A DNA stretch of 64,000 bases from Paraburkholderia adhaesiva (GCF_021390575.1 NZ_JAJEJQ010000002.1:930001-994000), one strand, 5' to 3'. Positions 17,415 through 27,527 are shown, counted from the stretch's first letter. Translations and numbers: made by a program. Notes: generated from the letters alone by a model not told the origin.

Positions 17415-19382
17415 ATGCAGACGAATCATGAAACGGAGTGCTGTCCGGACTCCGGAGCGCCGCGCTTCGAGCGAAACGGCGAGGCGTTCACCTTCGGAAA
17501 TGACGCCGTGGCACTTGCGTGGCGCGTTGCCGAGGCACGCGCCGGCGCTTTCGTCCTGATCGACCGCGTGCACGGGCGCACACTTTCGCTCACGGAACCG
17601 TTCGCGCTGGCGATGTCGGACGGGGCAACGTTCGGCGTCACCAATCTCGACCTGCTCGACACTTTCCGCGAGGAAACGCTGACTGCCGACGCCGGCTCGT
17701 GCCGTCTCGAAGGGCGTAAGGCCGGTTTGCGCGTGAGCGCCTCGTTTTCCGATCGGCAACGGCGCTTGCGCGTGACGTGGTACGTGGAGCAGCGCGGCTC
17801 AGACGCATGGCTGCACATGGGTCTCGAGATTGCTGCAGTCGATCGCGACGAGCCCATCGCAGCGATTTTTATGCTGCAGGTCGAGGCGCATCATGCGCGG
17901 GGTTGCGGCGACTATCCGGGTATGCCGGGCAGGGTCGATGACGTGTATCTCGGCATCGAGAGTCCGCTCGCACAAGCGGAGGCGGACGCCGCCGGGTTAC
18001 GCTTTTCACTGCGCCGCCGTTTGCCGCTCGAACATGACAAGCGTGTCGTCGTCTCGGCGGTGGCTGGCGTCGCGCGCCCGGGCGAACTGCGGCGAGACTT
18101 CGCCCGGTATCTCGAAGCCACCCGCGCGCGGCCTTATGCGCCGTTCCTGCACTACAACTCGTGGTACGACATCGGTTATCTCACGCCGTATTCGCAGGCG
18201 GACGCACTCGATCGTATCGTTGCGATCGGCCGGGAACTGCACGAGCGTCGCGACGTGCAGCTCGACTCGTTCGTGTTCGACGACGGATGGGACGATCTCG
18301 GCGGCGACTGGCGTTTCAGCCCAGCGTTCCCGCAGGGTTTCGTGCCATTGCGCGAAGCAGCCGCGCGTTATCGCGCGGCGCCGGGCATCTGGCTATCGCC
18401 ATGGGGCGGCTACGGCGCGCCGCGCGCCGCACGCGTCGCCAACGGACGCAAACGCGGTTACGAAGTCGTCGACGGTGGCTTCGCACTCTCCGGGCCGCAC
18501 TACTACCGTCGCTTCCGCGAAGTGGTTATGGACCTGTTGCGCGAGCAGGGCGTCAATCATTTCAAATTCGACGGGACCGGCAACGCCGACCGCGTCGTGC
18601 CGGGTGGCCGGTTCGACAGCGACTGGGACGCGGCGATTCATCTGATCAGTGAAATTCGCGCCGAGCGCCCCGCAGCCTTCGTCAATCTCTCCACGGGGAC
18701 GTTGCCGTCGCCATTCTGGTTGCGCCATGTCGATTCGATCTGGCGTGGCGGCGCCGACGACGGCGAGGCCGGCGCGGGCAGTCCGCGCGAACGCTGGATT
18801 ACGTATCGCGACGCGCAGACCTGGCGCAACGTGGTGCGTGGCAGTCCGCTATTTCCGCTGAACTCGCTGATGCTCCACGGCATCATCTTTGCGCAGATGC
18901 ACACGCGACTGAACGTGCGGCACGGAGCGGCATTCCAGCATGAAGTGCGGTCGTATTTCGCGAGCGGTACGCAATTGCAGGAGCTCTATGTCACGCCTGC
19001 ACTTTTGTCCGGCGAGGATTGGGACGCGGTGGCCCAGGCGGCACGCTGGACGCGCACGCAGGCGGGCGTGCTAGTCGACAGCCATTGGATCGGCGGCGTA
19101 CCGGAGGAACTCGATGTCTACGGATGGGCGGCCTGGGCAGCACCGGCCGGTATTATTGCGCTGCGCAATCCCCGTGACCGTGCGCAGACGTTCGTGCTCG
19201 ATCTGCGGCGGGATCTCGAACTGCCTGGGCTCGCTGCGGGCCGGTTTGCCGTACGCGACGTTTGGGGAGGCAGCTCCGCAAACGTACCCGCGTGGATCGA
19301 CGCCGGTCGTGAGCATCCTCTAAAGCTCGCACCGTTCGAGGTGCGCGTGCTGGAACTTCAGGGTCCGTCGCAACTGGGTTGA
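17415..19382 (+). CDS. Alpha-galactosidase-like glycoside hydrolase (GH36/GH27 clan)
   Basis: About 655 residues from the ATG at 17415. The N-terminal ~200 residues form a beta-sandwich-like domain. The central TIM barrel includes YNSWYDIGYLTPYS, a DSFVFDDGWDDLGGDW segment and the strand HFKFDGTGN, where Asp386 sits at the expected catalytic-nucleophile position of clan GH-D enzymes. A small C-terminal beta domain follows. No signal peptide is present, so it should act in the cytoplasm. It converges on the GH35 beta-galactosidase gene with 18 bases between stops, which suggests a shared role in galactoside breakdown. Substrate specificity cannot be read from the sequence. Confidence 0.75.
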   Translation: MQTNHETECCPDSGAPRFERNGEAFTFGNDAVALAWRVAEARAGAFVLIDRVHGRTLSLTEPFALAMSDGATFGVTNLDLLDTFREETLTADAGSCRLEGRKAGLRVSASFSDRQRRLRVTWYVEQRGSDAWLHMGLEIAAVDRDEPIAAIFMLQVEAHHARGCGDYPGMPGRVDDVYLGIESPLAQAEADAAGLRFSLRRRLPLEHDKRVVVSAVAGVARPGELRRDFARYLEATRARPYAPFLHYNSWYDIGYLTPYSQADALDRIVAIGRELHERRDVQLDSFVFDDGWDDLGGDWRFSPAFPQGFVPLREAAARYRAAPGIWLSPWGGYGAPRAARVANGRKRGYEVVDGGFALSGPHYYRRFREVVMDLLREQGVNHFKFDGTGNADRVVPGGRFDSDWDAAIHLISEIRAERPAAFVNLSTGTLPSPFWLRHVDSIWRGGADDGEAGAGSPRERWITYRDAQTWRNVVRGSPLFPLNSLMLHGIIFAQMHTRLNVRHGAAFQHEVRSYFASGTQLQELYVTPALLSGEDWDAVAQAARWTRTQAGVLVDSHWIGGVPEELDVYGWAAWAAPAGIIALRNPRDRAQTFVLDLRRDLELPGLAAGRFAVRDVWGGSSANVPAWIDAGREHPLKLAPFEVRVLELQGPSQLG

Positions 19383-19400
19383 GACGCGGTAGCGCGTGCT

Positions 19401-21368
19401 TCAGGTTAGCGTGCGTTCCAGCGCTATCGGCATCGCCTCGGACTGGTGCAGATCGTAAATCGTGATCACGTTTTCGCCGCGTTTCAGCCATGGTGCGGGG
19501 CAGAAGAGCCGCTGTTGCGGGCCGATCCGCCAATAGCGTCCGAGTGCGTGCCCGTTGACCCACACGAGTCCCTTCGTCCAGTGCTGCATGTCCAGATAGG
19601 TGTCGGCGGTGAAATCCAGTTCCAGGGTTGCCCGGTAGAACCATCCTGCCTTTTCTGAACTGCGGGCAGGCGAGGCTGCGCGCGAAAGACGGGCGATATA
19701 GTCCGTCTCCATCGGAAGCAGGGTGACCTCCCATCCGGTCAACACCTGTGAATTGCCTGCGGGATCGTGCAGCATGACCGATCCGATGATGCCTTTCCGA
19801 TCGGAAAGGTCAGGGCCATAGTTCACCCGGCCCATGCCTTCCACCAGAATCTCCAGCAGGACGGCTTCCTGTCGATCCGGCCCGGTTGGCGGCAATTCCA
19901 GCGACTGACCGCAGACAATCCGCAGTGGCTCCGCATAAGACGGCTGCACGCGCGCCCGCGAGAAACCGCCCACGTAGCGCTCGCCGACGAAGACGGTTGC
20001 GTAGTCGTGGACCGCGTCGATCGTTAACCGGCCGCCCCTGTAGCCCTCCAGTCGTTTGCGGTAGAGGGCGAATCCATACGACTGGCCATAGTGCTCGAAA
20101 GGAAGCGGTTCGATGGTCTGGTGCAGAGGCAGCGCCAAGGGCAATTCGTTCCACAAAGAGGCGCAATGCATTGGCTGTAGCGCTTCATGCCCTGAGCGCG
20201 CCAGCGTCGGCAGCGGCTCGGGAATCCCTGCGAGCGGTATCTCAGGCGGCAGCCAGGATTCGATGATGCCACGGTAAAGATGGTATTTTGGCGTCGCGAC
20301 GCCTTGTTCGGTGACCGGTGCCGAATAGTCGTAGCTCGTGATGTCGGGCTGATATTCGCGCGTTTGCGGATCGATGTTCGCACCCGCGTAATACCCGAAA
20401 CTTGTACCGCCGTGAATCACGTAAAGATTGAACGACAGCTTTTCGCGCATGAACGCTTGCAGCGTGGCGGAAAGATCATAGGCGGTGCCTTGCATCACGG
20501 GGTCGCCCCAATGCGTGAGCCAGCCGGGATAGACTTCGCCCGCCATGACGGGAACGTCGCGATACGCTCGCCTTGCGTGGCGTATCTGATTCGCGTCGCC
20601 GTTGCTAAGCGCAATCGCGCCGCCGGGCACATTCGACCGATTCTGCTGGAGCTGCACGAGGCCGTCTTCCGTATAGAAAGGGGCGTCGATTCCGTTATCG
20701 CGCCATAACGCGCAGAGTTCGTCGAGATAGGCGCGATTGCAGCCGTATGAGCCGAATTCGTTCTCGATCTGGATCATCAGGATCGGACCGCTGCTCGCGG
20801 CCATGAGTGGCGCGATGCGTGGCGCAAGCGCAGCGATATAGCGCGCGACGGCGGCCATATAGCGAGGGTCCGTTTTCGAATCCGTGCGTAGCCGGATATC
20901 CGGCGCGGCAAGCAGCCAGGGTGGGAGGCCGCCCAGATCCCATTCAGCACAGACGTATGGCCCGGGGCGCAGCAGTACCCACATGTCCTCCTCGTGACAG
21001 AGGCGGATGAACGCTGCGATGTCGCGATTCTCGCTGTGAAAGTCGAACTCCGCCGGACGCGCTTCGTGGTAGTTCCACATCACGTAGAGCGCGATGGTGT
21101 TCATGCCCATGGCTTTCGCCATGCGGATGCGGTGCTGCCAGTAGGCCCGCGGAATGCGCGCAGGGTGCAGTTCACCGCTGCGGATCTGGAACGGCTGGCC
21201 GTGGAGGAGAAAGTCTTTGCCGTCGCTGGAAAAGCTGAACACGGCAGGGCGGGCGTTTTTATTCGCGCCATGGGGACTATCGACGCCTACACCCGGGCCG
21301 CGCCGGACCGGTGCAATCCCGGCGAGCCGGGCTATTCCATGCAGACCCCTTACAAACGCATGTTTCAT
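19401..21368 (-). CDS. Beta-galactosidase, GH35
   Basis: 655 residues. The barrel begins with SGELHPARIPRAYWQHRIRMAKAMGMN and continues with MWNYHE and RPGPYVCAEWDLGGLPPWL, all GH35 signatures. The acid/base is Glu204 in IQIENEFGSYG and the probable nucleophile is Glu278 in VMAGEVYPGW. The C-terminal part has galactose-binding beta domains ending with WTKGLVWVNGHALGRYWRIGPQ. The N-terminus is basic and slightly hydrophobic but is not a convincing signal peptide. Length fits the family. Confidence 0.9.
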   Translation of the reverse strand: MKHAFVRGLHGIARLAGIAPVRRGPGVGVDSPHGANKNARPAVFSFSSDGKDFLLHGQPFQIRSGELHPARIPRAYWQHRIRMAKAMGMNTIALYVMWNYHEARPAEFDFHSENRDIAAFIRLCHEEDMWVLLRPGPYVCAEWDLGGLPPWLLAAPDIRLRTDSKTDPRYMAAVARYIAALAPRIAPLMAASSGPILMIQIENEFGSYGCNRAYLDELCALWRDNGIDAPFYTEDGLVQLQQNRSNVPGGAIALSNGDANQIRHARRAYRDVPVMAGEVYPGWLTHWGDPVMQGTAYDLSATLQAFMREKLSFNLYVIHGGTSFGYYAGANIDPQTREYQPDITSYDYSAPVTEQGVATPKYHLYRGIIESWLPPEIPLAGIPEPLPTLARSGHEALQPMHCASLWNELPLALPLHQTIEPLPFEHYGQSYGFALYRKRLEGYRGGRLTIDAVHDYATVFVGERYVGGFSRARVQPSYAEPLRIVCGQSLELPPTGPDRQEAVLLEILVEGMGRVNYGPDLSDRKGIIGSVMLHDPAGNSQVLTGWEVTLLPMETDYIARLSRAASPARSSEKAGWFYRATLELDFTADTYLDMQHWTKGLVWVNGHALGRYWRIGPQQRLFCPAPWLKRGENVITIYDLHQSEAMPIALERTLT

Positions 21369-21558
21369 AACGTTCGATGCCGTCTGGAATGAATTCGCGA
21401 ATGCGTCTGCCAGACAACATAACAGCCGGACGCATCGCCTGCATCATGGTGCGCTTGCAGCAAGAAGTCTGAAACCCTGCGATTCGCTGCCTACAATTCA
21501 ACAGCGTGGAGTACTCGCATGACTACCCATGCACCCATAAACCTCATGGAGGCTCGAT

Positions 21559-22212
21559 ATGACGATTCGTCTAGGAGAAGATGCACCCGATTTCACGGCG
21601 GAGACTACCGAAGGCACGATTCACTTTCACGACTGGATCGGGGATCACTGGGCCATTCTGTTCTCGCACCCGAAGGATTTCACGCCCGTCTGCACCACGG
21701 AACTGGGCTATATGGCGCGTCTGAAGCCGGAATTCGACCGTCGCAACACGCGCATCATCGGCTTGAGCATCGATCCCGTGAGCGATCACCAGAAGTGGGT
21801 CAAGGACATCGAGGAAACGCAGGGCACCGCGGTCAACTATCCGATGATTGGCGACGAGGATCTCAAGGTCGCGAAGCTCTACGACATGATTCACCCGAAC
21901 GCGAGCGGCGGCCCGCGCACGGCGGTGGATAACGCCACGGTGCGTTCGGTATTCATCGTCGGGCCCGACAAGAAGGTCAAGGCGATGCTGGTCTATCCGA
22001 TGAGTGCCGGGCGTAATTTCGACGAGGTGCTGCGTTTGCTCGACGCGCTGCAGTTGAACGCGAAGCACACGGTCGCGACGCCTGTGAACTGGAAGCAGGG
22101 CGAAGACGTGATCATCCCGACGTCGGTTTCGGACGATGCCGCGAAACAGAAGTATCCGGAGGGGTTCAAGACACTGAAGCCGTATCTGCGTTACGTCGCT
22201 CAGCCGAAGTAA
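21559..22212 (+). CDS. 1-Cys peroxiredoxin (Prx6-like)
   Basis: 217 residues with an ideal GGAGG before the ATG. The peroxidatic Cys45 lies in HPKDFTPVCTTELG, and the Prx6-type C-terminal arm is present (VATPVNWKQGEDVIIPTSV, FKTLKPYLRYV). Length and the absence of a second conserved resolving Cys point to the Prx6/AhpC-TSA 1-Cys group. It reduces hydrogen peroxide and organic peroxides in the cytoplasm. It is a single gene. Confidence 0.93.
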   Translation: MTIRLGEDAPDFTAETTEGTIHFHDWIGDHWAILFSHPKDFTPVCTTELGYMARLKPEFDRRNTRIIGLSIDPVSDHQKWVKDIEETQGTAVNYPMIGDEDLKVAKLYDMIHPNASGGPRTAVDNATVRSVFIVGPDKKVKAMLVYPMSAGRNFDEVLRLLDALQLNAKHTVATPVNWKQGEDVIIPTSVSDDAAKQKYPEGFKTLKPYLRYVAQPK

Positions 22213-22221
22213 ATGAAAAAC

Positions 22222-22243
22222 GCGGCGCACGAATGTGCGCCGC
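22222..22243 (-). terminator. Terminator of the ABC-transporter operon (minus strand)
   Basis: Perfect 9-bp stem gcggcgcac/gtgcgccgc with a gaat loop. On the minus strand it is followed by gttttt, so it fits the end of the permease operon; the plus-strand side lacks a T-run. Confidence 0.7.
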
Positions 22244-22303
22244 GCAAAAAACGGGCTGGACGGTCGCAACCCCGGACAGCCCGGTCAGGGGAAACAAAAT
22301 CGC

Positions 22304-23167
22304 TCAGTTCGCGGGAGCGGGCCGCCACTTGAGCAGACGTTGCTCGACGAACGTGAGCAGGTAGTCGGCGGCCAGCGCGACCACGGCGAGCACGATCATC
22401 GCGGCGAACACGCCGCTCGCATTGAAGGCGCCTTGCGCCGTCGAGATCAACAGGCCGATGCCCTGTTTCGAGCCGAGGAATTCGCCCACGACGGCGCCCA
22501 CCAGCGCGAAGCCGAAGCTTACGTGCAGGCTCGCGAGAATCCAGCTCAATGCCGAGGGAATCACGACCGAGGTCGTCACCTGGCGACGCGACGCGCCGAG
22601 GATTTGCGCGTTGGCGATCATGTAGCGGTCGGCTTCGCGCACGCCCTGGAACGCATTGGCGAACACGACGAAGAACACCATCACGACCGCGAGCGCAACC
22701 TTCGACGCCATGCCGAGGCCGAGCGCGATCACAAACACGGACCCCAGCACGACGCGCGGAATCGAGTTGGCGATCTTGATGTAGAGGCTGAACACATCCG
22801 AGAGCAGCTTGTTGCGGCCGAGCACGATGCCGCAGACCACACCGGCGATCGACCCGATGATGAAACCGAGCCCGGTCTCTTCGAGCGTGACCCAGACCTG
22901 CGTGAGGAGCGGTCCTTGCGAGGTTCCGTTGACGAACCAGTCGACGATCTGCGCGAAGATCGCGGATGGCATCGAGAAAAAGAACGGGTCGATCCACGCG
23001 AGGCGCGCGGACATTTCCCAGCCGCCGAGCACGACGACGAGAACGAGCACGCGCAGCGCGATGACGAGCGCGTTGCGGCGGCGGATGCGTTGTTGCGCTT
23101 CGCGCTCGACCTGGTTGAGCGAGGCGGCATCGAGGCCTTGCGGCAGGGTTTGTTGCGGGGTGGACAT
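22304..23167 (-). CDS. ABC transporter permease (SsuC/TauC type)
   Basis: About 287 residues from the ATG at 23167; an upstream ATG at 23218 would overlap the ATPase gene end. It has six predicted transmembrane helices and the inner-membrane coupling motif near ADRYMIANAQILGASRRQVTTSVVIPSALSW (EAA loop). The family is that of sulfonate, taurine, nitrate and pyrimidine-precursor importers. It is the last gene of a three-gene operon with the ATPase and binding protein. The substrate is not determinable. Confidence 0.88.
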   Translation of the reverse strand: MSTPQQTLPQGLDAASLNQVEREAQQRIRRRNALVIALRVLVLVVVLGGWEMSARLAWIDPFFFSMPSAIFAQIVDWFVNGTSQGPLLTQVWVTLEETGLGFIIGSIAGVVCGIVLGRNKLLSDVFSLYIKIANSIPRVVLGSVFVIALGLGMASKVALAVVMVFFVVFANAFQGVREADRYMIANAQILGASRRQVTTSVVIPSALSWILASLHVSFGFALVGAVVGEFLGSKQGIGLLISTAQGAFNASGVFAAMIVLAVVALAADYLLTFVEQRLLKWRPAPAN

Positions 23168-23214
23168 GGGGGACGGCTCCACGTTGCCTGATTGAGGCTG
23201 ATTGAGTAAGCGAA

Positions 23215-24009
23215 TCAAGCGATCTGCACTTCTTCGCGCAGGTCGTTCCAGATGTCACGCGACAGTTCGACAAAATGCGGCGCGTAACGGATCTCGGAGA
23301 TCACGCGCGGGCGCGGCAGGTCGATGTCGTAGACCTTCTTGAGCGTCGCGGGGCGCGCGGTCAGCACGAACACGCGGTCGGCGAGCGCGATCGCTTCTTC
23401 AAGATCGTGGGTGACGAACACCACCGATCCGGTGCCGCCCCACAGTTGCAGCAGTTCGTCCTGCATCAGCGTGCGCGTCTGCATGTCGAGCGCGGAGAAC
23501 GGCTCGTCCATCAGCAGGATTTCGGGCTTGTTGATGAAGGTCTGCGCGAGGGCCACGCGTTTTCTCATGCCGCCCGAAAGCTGATGCGGATAGTGCTTGC
23601 CGAAGTTCGCGAGCCCGACGCGGCGCAGCCATTCGTTCGCCTCGTCGTAGGCAGCCGACTTCGAGCGGCCGCGATAGAGCGGCCCGGCCGCCACGTTGTC
23701 GAGCACCGAGCGCCACGGGAACACGGCGTCGGCCTGAAACACGAAACCGATGCGCGGATCGATCCCATCGACGGGGGCGCCCATCACGCGGACTTCGCCC
23801 GTGGTCGGCTTGAGCAGGCCCGTAATCATGCTCAGCGTCGTGGATTTACCGCAGCCCGTGGGCCCGACGATCGCGACGAATTCGCCGCGCGCCACCGACA
23901 TGCTGAAGTCGCGCAGTGCGACCGTCGCCTTGCCGTCGGGGGAAATGAAGCGGCACGAAACGTGACTCAGCTCGATGGCCGGCGTGCCGCTGGAATAGGG
24001 GGAATTCAT
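23215..24009 (-). CDS. ABC transporter ATP-binding protein (SsuB/TauB type)
   Basis: 264 residues. Walker A GPTGCGKSTT, signature LSGGMRKRVALAQ, and Walker B ILLMDEPFSALD followed by the switch His in FVTHDLEEAIALADRV are all intact. It energises the import system formed with the neighbouring permease and binding protein. Confidence 0.93.
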   Translation of the reverse strand: MNSPYSSGTPAIELSHVSCRFISPDGKATVALRDFSMSVARGEFVAIVGPTGCGKSTTLSMITGLLKPTTGEVRVMGAPVDGIDPRIGFVFQADAVFPWRSVLDNVAAGPLYRGRSKSAAYDEANEWLRRVGLANFGKHYPHQLSGGMRKRVALAQTFINKPEILLMDEPFSALDMQTRTLMQDELLQLWGGTGSVVFVTHDLEEAIALADRVFVLTARPATLKKVYDIDLPRPRVISEIRYAPHFVELSRDIWNDLREEVQIA

Positions 24010-24087
24010 GCTTCTGTGCCTCGGTGAAATGCGTCGGGCGAGGCGCGCGGCGCGAAGCCGCGCGCCTTTATGTTTGCTTCGGTATGT

Positions 24088-25107
24088 TTACTTCGATGCG
24101 GTGGCCGTCGCGGCCGGCAGATAGTCGTTCGAGTACGTCTTCGCGAGATCGATGTGCTTGCCCTTCACCGATGGGTTGAACGCGGAGAGCACGTTCAGCA
24201 CGGTCTGCGGACCATCGGCGGGCATGCGGCCGTCCTTGGTGAACATCGGCAGCGAAGCCTTCAATGCGCCCACATAGAGGTCTTTGTTGTTGCCGTAGTA
24301 GTCCTTCGGCATCTTTTCCGCGATCTCTTCGGCGCTATGCGTCGCGATGAAATTCAGCGTGCGCGAGAATGCGTGCGCGAGCTTCGTCGCTTCGTCCTTG
24401 TGCGCCTGCGCCCACGCGCGCTGCACGTAGAAGCTCGACGCCGGATACGTGCCGCCCAGCGCGGCGCGCGTGCCTTCCACCGTGCGCATGTCGACGAGCA
24501 CCTTCGCGTCGCCGGTCTGCAGGAGGCGCGAGACGGTCGGCTCGGTGGTCATCCCCACGTCGATGCGGCTTTGCTTGACCGCGGCGATGAACGAATTGTC
24601 GGCGCCCACCGGCAGCATCGTGAGCTGGTTCGCGGACACGCCCGCGCGCTGCGCGAGGTACTGCGTGAGGAAACTCGTCGACGAGCCGAGTCCGGTCACG
24701 CCGAGGGTCTTGCCCTTCACATCAGCCATGCTCTTGACCGTGCCGGACGCCGCGCTCGTCACGATTTCCACTTCGCCCGGCACCTGGCCGAACACTACGA
24801 GCGTCTCGATCTCCTTGCCCTTGCTTTGCAGATCGATCGTGTGATCGTAGAAGCCCACCACGCCTTGCACGGCGCCGGCGATCAGTTCGTTTTCGGCGTC
24901 CACGCCGGCCGGCTGCGACTCTACGTCGACGTCGAGCCCTTCGTCCTTGAAGTAGCCGAGTTGTTCGGTGAGCTTGGCGGGCAGATAGATGATCTTGGTG
25001 GCACCGCCGACCATGATCGTGATTTTTTCCGCATGGGCGGCCGCGGAGGCGGCGGCGAGGGCGAACGCAACACTCGATACAACGGCGATCTGACGCAGGG
25101 AACGCAT
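24088..25107 (-). CDS. ABC transporter substrate-binding protein (NMT1/SsuA type)
   Basis: 339 residues with AAGGAG before the ATG. The signal peptide is RSLRQIAVVSSVAFALAAASAAAHA|EK. The mature protein has the periplasmic-binding-protein type 2 fold of the NMT1/THI5-like group: IIYLPAKLTEQLGYFKDEGLDVDV, VKGKTLGVTGLGSSTSF, and VDVGMTTEPTV-like spacing. Substrates in this family include sulfonates, nitrate, aromatics and thiamine precursors; none is favoured here. The gene is divergent from a two-component system, which may control it. Confidence 0.9.
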   Translation of the reverse strand: MRSLRQIAVVSSVAFALAAASAAAHAEKITIMVGGATKIIYLPAKLTEQLGYFKDEGLDVDVESQPAGVDAENELIAGAVQGVVGFYDHTIDLQSKGKEIETLVVFGQVPGEVEIVTSAASGTVKSMADVKGKTLGVTGLGSSTSFLTQYLAQRAGVSANQLTMLPVGADNSFIAAVKQSRIDVGMTTEPTVSRLLQTGDAKVLVDMRTVEGTRAALGGTYPASSFYVQRAWAQAHKDEATKLAHAFSRTLNFIATHSAEEIAEKMPKDYYGNNKDLYVGALKASLPMFTKDGRMPADGPQTVLNVLSAFNPSVKGKHIDLAKTYSNDYLPAATATASK

Positions 25108-25303
25108 CGGTGGGTCTCCTTGGGTGGTGCACCGCGCATCGAGGGCGGTGCTTTCTGATGGACGTTGCAGAGTATAGGGACTGAAAGCTTTCTGCCATCC
25201 TTCTACGGCCTTTCGAAAACATCCGTGTTAACCCGCAGGGCGGCGGCGCGCGTGGGACGGCACAATCGACACCCCAATCACGCCCCCTTGCGCTCACGAA
25301 GCG

Positions 25304-25981
25304 ATGAAGCTGCTGCTGATCGAAGACAATCCGACGCTTTCGCACTGGCTCGTGAAAACGCTCGAAGAGCAGGCGTTCGCGCTCGACGCGGTGCAGGACG
25401 GCGAAGCCGCCGATCAGCTTTTGCGCACCAACCGTTATGACGTCGTGCTGCTCGACCTGAATCTGCCGAAACTCTCGGGCAAGAACGTGCTGCGGCGGCT
25501 GCGTCAGCGCGGCGATGCGACGCCGGTCATGGTGCTCACCGCGAGCGGCTCGATCGACGAAAAGGTCGAACTGCTCGGCGCGGGTGCCGACGACTATCTC
25601 GTCAAACCGTTCGAGGTCCGCGAGGTGGTTGCGCGCATCAAGGTGCTGGTTCGCCGGCAGACGCCCGCGCGCGCCAACGAAGTGTCCTGCGGCGACCTCG
25701 TGTACGACATCGACACGCAACAGTTCGCGCTGAAGGGCGCGCCGCTCAACGTCACGCCGCGCGAGCGCACGGTGCTGGAGACGCTGATGCTGCGGCTCGG
25801 CAAGACGGTATCGAAGGCTGCGCTCATGGATGCCGTCTTCACGCTCGCGGACGAACCGAGCGAGGATGCCGTCGAGATCTATATTTCGCGGCTGCGCAAG
25901 AAACTGGAAGGCAGCGCGGCGGTCATCGTCACGCTGCGTGGGCTCGGCTACCTGCTGCGCCGAAAGGACGAGGCGCTCTGA
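25304..25981 (+). CDS. OmpR-family response regulator (TctD/QseB-like)
   Basis: 225 residues. The receiver domain has the acidic pair at IEDNP, phospho-acceptor Asp51 in VVLLDLNLP, and the conserved Lys in DDYLVKPF. The C-terminal winged helix contains LNVTPRERTVLETLM and VEIYISRLRKKLEG followed by RGLGYLLR. It is followed 16 bases later by its sensor kinase and is divergent from the ABC operon. Confidence 0.92.
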   Translation: MKLLLIEDNPTLSHWLVKTLEEQAFALDAVQDGEAADQLLRTNRYDVVLLDLNLPKLSGKNVLRRLRQRGDATPVMVLTASGSIDEKVELLGAGADDYLVKPFEVREVVARIKVLVRRQTPARANEVSCGDLVYDIDTQQFALKGAPLNVTPRERTVLETLMLRLGKTVSKAALMDAVFTLADEPSEDAVEIYISRLRKKLEGSAAVIVTLRGLGYLLRRKDEAL

Positions 25982-25997
25982 CCATGGACCACCGACG

Positions 25998-27419
25998 ATG
26001 ACCGGCAGCCTGCGCATCCGGCTCCTGTGGTGGATGCTCGTGCCGCTCGCGCTGTATGTGATCTTCACCGCGACGTCCGAGTATCGCGCCGCGCGCCACA
26101 CCGCCGACCTCGTGCAGGACGGCCTCCTGCTTTCGTCTGCGCAGATGACGGCCGGCGAGGTCGAGTGGTCCTATGGCGCGCTGCGTGCCGATGTGCCGCC
26201 CGCTGCACTGGAGATGTTTGCGTCGCCACAGCGCGACCAGGTGTTCTACAAGGTGCAGGTGGAGGACGGCCCGCTGCTTGCCGGCATGCCGGACTTTCCT
26301 CGAGCCGCATCGGCGCCCGCCGTCGATGCACCCATCTGGTACGACGCCGTGCTGCGTGGCCGCGCCGTGCGAGCGGTGAGCGTCGTGCGGCCGATGTACG
26401 ACAACGGCCGTGTCTGGCGCGTGCGCGTGTCCGTCGGCAAGACCGCGCGGTCGCGCGATGCGATGACCACGGCGCTGTGGCGTCCGCAATTCATGCGGCA
26501 GATCGGCATGGTGCTGCTGGCGGTGGCGCTCGCGTGCATCGGTCTCACGTTCGAGCTGCGGCCGCTCATGAAGCTGAAGAACGACGTAAGCGACCGCGAT
26601 CCGTTGCATCTGGTGCCGATCCGCGCCGAGGGCCTGCATACGGAACTGCGGCCCGTGGTCGATGCGATCAACCAGTGCATCGCGCGCCTCTCTGCGCAGA
26701 CGGCGGCGCAACGACGCTTCATCGCCGACGCCGCACACCAGTTGCGCACGCCGCTCACGCTGCTTGGCACGCAACTGCAATACGCGCGGCAGCAGCGGGC
26801 CGGCGATAGCGCGCTGGACGAGGTGCTCGGGGCCATGCATGTGAGCAATCGCTCGATGGTTGCGCTCACGAACAAGCTGTTGCTGCTCGCGCAGGCTGAG
26901 GCGCTCGATCCTGCGCAATTGCCTCTAGAACCCGTCGACATGACGCAGCTCGCGCGCGAGGTCGTCGAATCGCTTGCGCTGCTCGCGCAGACACGCGGCA
27001 TTGACCTCGGCGCGGAGCTGGCGGACGCGGCGATCGTGGCAGGACATCGCGAACTGTTGCGTGCGATGGCGAGCAATCTCGTTGATAACGCGCTGCGCTA
27101 CACGGCGCCGGGCGCTCGCGTGACGGTTTCGGTGCGCGCTGATGATGAGACCGTCGTGTTCGAAGTGATCGACGACGGTCCCGGTATCGCGCCCGAAGCG
27201 CGTTCGCGCGTGTTCGAGCCGTTCTTCCGCGCTTCGGCCCACACGGAAGGGACCGGGCTCGGGCTTGCCATCGTGCGCGAGATCGCCCAGTCGCATCGCG
27301 CCGATGTGACGCTCTCGCCGGGCGAGGACGGCCGCGGCGTGCGCGCCCAGGTGGTGCTCGCGCGGACGCGCGACGAGGCGACGGCGCAAGCCGGTGTCGC
27401 CGAACAGCGCGCGACGTGA
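25998..27419 (+). CDS. Sensor histidine kinase (TctE-like)
   Basis: 473 residues from the ATG at 25998; an upstream frame from 25830 only reads through the regulator gene. Two transmembrane helices (about residues 8-24 and 167-185) flank a ~140-residue periplasmic sensor. The phospho-acceptor His247 is in FIADAAHQLRTPL. The N box is NLVDNALRY, with DDGPGIAP and GTGLGLAIV ATP-lid motifs. The partner is the regulator just upstream. TctE-type kinases often respond to carboxylates, but no ligand is visible. Confidence 0.92.
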   Translation: MTGSLRIRLLWWMLVPLALYVIFTATSEYRAARHTADLVQDGLLLSSAQMTAGEVEWSYGALRADVPPAALEMFASPQRDQVFYKVQVEDGPLLAGMPDFPRAASAPAVDAPIWYDAVLRGRAVRAVSVVRPMYDNGRVWRVRVSVGKTARSRDAMTTALWRPQFMRQIGMVLLAVALACIGLTFELRPLMKLKNDVSDRDPLHLVPIRAEGLHTELRPVVDAINQCIARLSAQTAAQRRFIADAAHQLRTPLTLLGTQLQYARQQRAGDSALDEVLGAMHVSNRSMVALTNKLLLLAQAEALDPAQLPLEPVDMTQLAREVVESLALLAQTRGIDLGAELADAAIVAGHRELLRAMASNLVDNALRYTAPGARVTVSVRADDETVVFEVIDDGPGIAPEARSRVFEPFFRASAHTEGTGLGLAIVREIAQSHRADVTLSPGEDGRGVRAQVVLARTRDEATAQAGVAEQRAT

Positions 27420-27527
27420 AGTGATACGTGAATATCCAGGCGCGGCGGCCGCGTGACAGTAAAATGGCGTCTGGCCGCAGCCGGTTGGCCATCCACTCGT
27501 TTACCCGTTCATTCCCGGTTCGAACCC

